64,000 nt of DNA from Hypomesus transpacificus (taxonomy: Eukaryota; Chordata; Actinopteri; Osmeriformes; Osmeridae): positions 3,197,063-3,261,062 of the forward strand of contig NC_061062.1 of NCBI RefSeq assembly GCF_021917145.1, read 5' to 3'. The stretch's first letter is position 1. Every line of letters starts with the position of its first letter. Position numbers and translations under genes: made by a program. Under the pieces are notes generated by a model. The model saw nothing but the letters and a program-made list of their open reading frames with translations. It was not told the origin of the DNA and searched no databases. Positions 63,501 through 64,000 of this stretch are shown here, piece by piece.

Positions 63501-64000
63501 TCCAGTCTGCTGACTGGCTGGCTGACCTGTCCATCTTGTCTGCTGCAGGGCGAGTGCAGGTATGAACAGCAGCTGCTGTCCCACCTGGTCCAGACTGATG
63601 TGGTGGGCCTGAGTGAAGACACCAAGAGCACTAAAGACAGAAGACAGAGGAACACCAAGACCTCCACCAAGACCTCCACCTCCAGCCTGAGACCGGGTCA
63701 CCCCTCCGCAGATGTGGACGGCCTCGAGGGAGAAGGCGAGCAGGAGAGGGCTTCCAGAGGAAGGGCGTCTGTTGTCTCACCATGGACCGTCATATCCGAC
63801 AGAGACCCAGATGATCCGGACCCAGACGCCACAGATCACCCGGGCACAGGGGGCCACTGGCCAATCACAAATAGAGAAGATGACTTTGTCATGGTTACCG
63901 AAAAGACTGGCAGCTCGGAGGCCCAATCCCCAGCTCCGGGGAAAGTGGAGGGTTTATCCCACCTGAACACCGATACTGAGAAGGAAGAACATGACACAGA
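35412..64000 (+). CDS. fancm: Fanconi anaemia group M DNA translocase (5' part)
   Basis: FANCM remodels stalled replication forks and anchors the Fanconi anaemia core complex on chromatin. Exons: 35412-36126, 36225-36397, 36924-37001, 37157-37315, 54003-54134, 54538-54670, 54826-54915, 55167-55265, 55480-55667, 56289-56495, 56838-57078, 57548-57849, and 63549 to the window end, still open. The first twelve give 839 residues in phase. The start [14 protein letters not shown] is the conserved N-terminal motif. Walker A PTGLGKT is at about 181-187, DEAH at 283-286, SAT at 314-316 and motif [13 protein letters not shown] at 634-644. [33 protein letters not shown] and [15 protein letters not shown] are further helicase-domain landmarks. 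[17 protein letters not shown] (exon 12) and the acidic middle exon follow. The FANCD2/nuclease-like C-terminus lies beyond the window. Intron 4 (16.7 kb) holds an antisense gene. Confidence 0.95.
37295..37730 (+). repeat. fancm: Minisatellite of the fancm exon 4 donor
   Basis: A 25-26-bp unit is repeated in tandem with 17 copies of the donor-like CAGGTCAGTACC. The first copy is the real exon 4 end (…TACCTACCTCCAG, exon end 37315) and its GT. Units alternate CAACTAC and CAAGCTAC. Reading through from exon 4 stays open to a TGA at 37751-37753, adding about 145 repeat-coded residues. Confidence 0.95.
37316..40942. other. fancm intron 4, part left of the nested gene
   Basis: After the donor minisatellite there are G-runs (37.9 kb) and unique sequence with no coding signal. 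The part from about 39.09 kb to 40.94 kb is probably the 3' UTR of the minus-strand SOUL-type gene. It is AT-rich, with overlapping minus-strand AATAAA at 39089-39098. Confidence 0.55.
39089..39098 (-). terminator. Poly(A) signal of the nested SOUL-type gene
   Basis: The minus strand reads AATAAATAAA about 1.85 kb after the stop codon. The assignment is inferred from position. Confidence 0.5.
40943..49666 (-). CDS. SOUL/HEBP family heme-binding protein
   Basis: SOUL-domain proteins bind heme or related tetrapyrroles. Five coding exons in phase give 274 residues: 49435-49666, 43019-43113, 42053-42194, 41292-41475 and 40943-41114 (stop TGA). Residues 1-80 are acidic and Ser/Gly-rich ([34 protein letters not shown]). 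The SOUL fold covers about 110-274: [59 protein letters not shown] and the diagnostic end [11 protein letters not shown] (HEBP1 ends RRNEIWLLK). The long acidic N-terminus sets it apart from HEBP1/HEBP2 and resembles fish soul3/soul5-type proteins; I cannot choose between these. It could start at M1 or at the in-frame ATG of MITLEDL 24 residues on. It lies wholly inside fancm intron 4 on the opposite strand. Confidence 0.88.
41127..41211. repeat. (GA)n/(CAGA)n in SOUL-gene intron 4
   Basis: Purine repeat filling about half of the 177-bp intron between exons 4 and 5, close to the exon 5 acceptor. On the transcribed minus strand it is a polypyrimidine tract. Confidence 0.9.
41516..42046. repeat. 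Minisatellite filling SOUL-gene intron 3
   Basis: About thirteen compound units of GTGTGTG-ACAGAGAGTGAGAGGAGAA type, lengths varying with the TG run. The array starts within 10 bp of the exon 3 donor and covers all but about 45 bp of the 577-bp intron. Confidence 0.93.
42497..42681. repeat. 58-bp minisatellite in SOUL-gene intron 2
   Basis: About three copies at 58-bp spacing, each with GGTTTATCTCCATGTCCTCT and CTCAGGTCTCTCCCTGCAG. Confidence 0.9.
43119..43870. repeat. (GGA)n polypurine tract of about 750 bp
   Basis: Almost pure GGA/GAAGA/GGGGGA purine sequence with essentially no pyrimidine apart from two TAG interruptions, ending in a run of G. On the minus strand it is a (CTC)n tract running into the exon 2 acceptor CTCCAG at 43114-43119. 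Confidence 0.97.
44742..44931. repeat. Minisatellite with long C-runs
   Basis: About four copies of a roughly 53-bp unit: CCGGCCAGCCTCCTCCAGTC, AGACAGAAAGACC and a run of 8-19 C. Confidence 0.93.
45399..45465. repeat. (CA)n microsatellite
   Basis: Pure CA run of about 33 units. Confidence 0.97.
46818..46866 (+). mobile_element. SINE 3' tail fragment
   Basis: AAAGCGTCTGCTAAATGACT then CGAATGTAAA matches the tail of the SINE at 48.6 kb. The tRNA-like head is absent, as expected for a truncated copy. Confidence 0.7.
46917..47126. repeat. CAGC/CACACAGC array
   Basis: CCAG tetramers broken at regular intervals by CCACACAG. Frames stay open as Gln-Pro-Ala-Ser or Gly-Trp-Leu-Ala repeats with no biological content. 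Confidence 0.93.
47190..47692. repeat. 27-bp C-rich minisatellite
   Basis: About fifteen near-perfect 27-bp copies built on CAGCACCCCCTAGCCCTCCC, with CCAGCCCT and CCAGTCGT variants, after irregular copies at the left. Being a multiple of three, it leaves a long Gly-rich frame open on the minus strand. Confidence 0.95.
48601..48794 (+). mobile_element. tRNA-derived SINE, full length
   Basis: The head GTCTGATGGCTGAACGGTTA has a box-A-like element and GCCGGTTTGATTCCTGGCC a clear box B. Next come a body with CTTGGGCAAGGCACTTCACC and the tail AAGAGCGTCTGCAAAATTAC. A reverse copy is at 9.1 kb and a tail fragment at 46.8 kb. Confidence 0.88.
50086..50128 (-). promoter_or_regulatory. Likely core promoter of the nested SOUL-type gene
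   Basis: On the minus strand there is, in order, a GC box (GGGCGGG, 50122-50128), a CCAAT box (50116-50120) and an E-box in TCACGTGG (50086-50093). They lie about 420-460 bp before the ATG. A motif match only. Confidence 0.45.
51311..51535. repeat. (CCGT)n then (CT)n
   Basis: About seven CCGT/CTGT units, then about 190 bp of CT repeat broken by CACCG and CCG. Confidence 0.95.
53819..53945. repeat. (CT)n near the fancm exon 5 acceptor
   Basis: Pure CT run then TTTCTCTCT variants, about 60 bp before the exon 5 acceptor. Confidence 0.95.
56072..56262. repeat. 36-bp minisatellite before fancm exon 10
   Basis: Five imperfect copies of about 34-38 bp, each with GTTCCCAGTGTTTAAGAGAG then TTATATTATGTGTG. 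The array ends about 26 bp before the exon 10 acceptor. Confidence 0.9.
56496..56565. repeat. (GGGA)n at the fancm exon 10 donor
   Basis: The donor GTGAGGAGGGAGG at 56496 passes straight into GGGA/GGCA repeats. Confidence 0.9.
56597..56680. mobile_element. Interspersed repeat fragment
   Basis: GTTTTTGTATAGCCCTTTTT then ACAAGTAATGTCACAGCACT resembles a fish retroelement 3' end seen in many genomes. The family is not assigned. Confidence 0.4.
57062..57428 (+). repeat. fancm: Minisatellite of the fancm exon 11 donor
   Basis: Twelve copies of a 31-bp unit. The first is the end of exon 11 (CATCCTCACAACCTAG, exon end 57078) plus GTAGGAGACG. Most copies keep CTAGGTAGG, so most keep a GT donor; one has CTAAGTAGG and another CCAAGGTAGG. 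Confidence 0.95.
57850..58160 (+). repeat. Minisatellite at the fancm exon 12 donor
   Basis: It begins at the donor base (GACGAG, then GTGAGGGGTCAAGCTGGGG). It is made of GGGGTCAGGCTGGGGTCAGG and GGGGTGAGGAGTCAGG blocks, about 25 copies of a 10-16-bp core, with many GGTGAGG words. Confidence 0.93.
58449..58766 (+). repeat. 52-bp minisatellite carrying an acceptor-like site
   Basis: Six copies of a 52-bp unit with AACCTGTCCTGGTTACAGGA then ACACAGTCTGTCAGGTGTGG. Every copy carries CTGGTTACAG, a plausible 3' splice site. The last copy passes into unique sequence ending in GGAAAGTGAGA, a plausible donor at 58833. Confidence 0.93.
59095..60063. repeat. 37-bp minisatellite, about 26 copies
   Basis: The unit contains CATGATAATGAGAGGTAGAT then GGAAGGTGGTGTTTCA. 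Copies differ at a few repeated sites (GAGAGG/GGGAGG, TAGATGG/TAGGTGG, CAGCATG/CACCATG). Copies join directly with no spacers. It lies in fancm intron 12. Confidence 0.97.
60549..60582. repeat. (GA)n microsatellite
   Basis: GA run at the end of the GAGAGACAGGTTACTG-like loose repeat. Confidence 0.9.
61270..61372. repeat. (GGGAGA)n tract
   Basis: GGGAGGAGGGAGAGA purine repeats. Confidence 0.9.
61560..61950. repeat. GGCAGGCAGAGAGA array
   Basis: About 25 irregular copies of AGAGAGGCAGGCAG words with AAG and TAG variants. Open on both strands, with no protein meaning. Confidence 0.95.
63376..63400. repeat. Poly-G run
   Basis: More than 20 consecutive Gs, with one T near the end, 150 bp before the fancm exon 13 acceptor. 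Run length may be inexact in an assembly. Confidence 0.85.

Larger units (their letters stand above)
60064..63548. other. fancm intron 12, right part
   Basis: No coding signal. It holds TG, GA and GGGA repeats, a GGCAGGCAGAGAGA array at 61.6-61.9 kb and a run of G at 63.38 kb. At 60.3-60.6 kb a loose repeat of GAGAGACAGGTTACTG-like sequence recurs at about 60-bp spacing. Confidence 0.65.

Overview
The window reads as ray-finned fish (teleost) genomic DNA. It has spliced vertebrate genes with GT-AG introns, tRNA-derived fish SINEs, small non-autonomous hAT-type elements and very dense micro- and minisatellites. I cannot fix the species. I built the gene models by hand, joining exons so that splice sites, phases and family conservation agree. 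UTRs and transcription starts are mostly inferred.

Left part (1-26.6 kb, all + strand). The last three coding exons of rcan3 (calcineurin regulator) lie at 6.77-9.75 kb, and its 5' exons are probably off the left edge. A repeat-rich gap follows, then ncmap (single-pass myelin-associated membrane protein, 22.2-23.7 kb) and tmem234 (small multi-pass membrane protein, 24.65-25.8 kb). Middle (27.1-35.1 kb, - strand): dcdc2b (13 coding exons, two doublecortin domains, a Ser/Pro repeat tail) and iqcc (5 coding exons). In human, RCAN3 and NCMAP are close together on 1p36, and TMEM234, DCDC2B and IQCC are neighbours on 1p35, so the order supports the names.

Right part (35.4-64 kb, + strand): fancm, the Fanconi anaemia DNA translocase, starts 319 bp from iqcc in a head-to-head arrangement. 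Thirteen coding exons are visible, covering the whole helicase core and the start of the large middle exon, and the gene runs off the right edge. Its 16.7-kb intron 4 holds a complete antisense gene of five coding exons for a SOUL/HEBP-type heme-binding protein (40.9-49.7 kb).

The most unusual structure is the way minisatellites sit on splice junctions. In fancm the end of exon 4 and its donor are repeated 17 times, and the end of exon 11 and its donor 12 times. The donors of exons 10 and 12 run straight into arrays. Intron 3 of the SOUL gene is almost pure repeat, and the acceptor of its exon 2 follows a polypyrimidine run of about 750 nt. Other points are a hAT-type MITE with an intact 8-bp target duplication, an RFX-type X-box overlapping the iqcc start codon, and a frame-breaking pseudo-exon preceded by a tandem array of its own acceptor.
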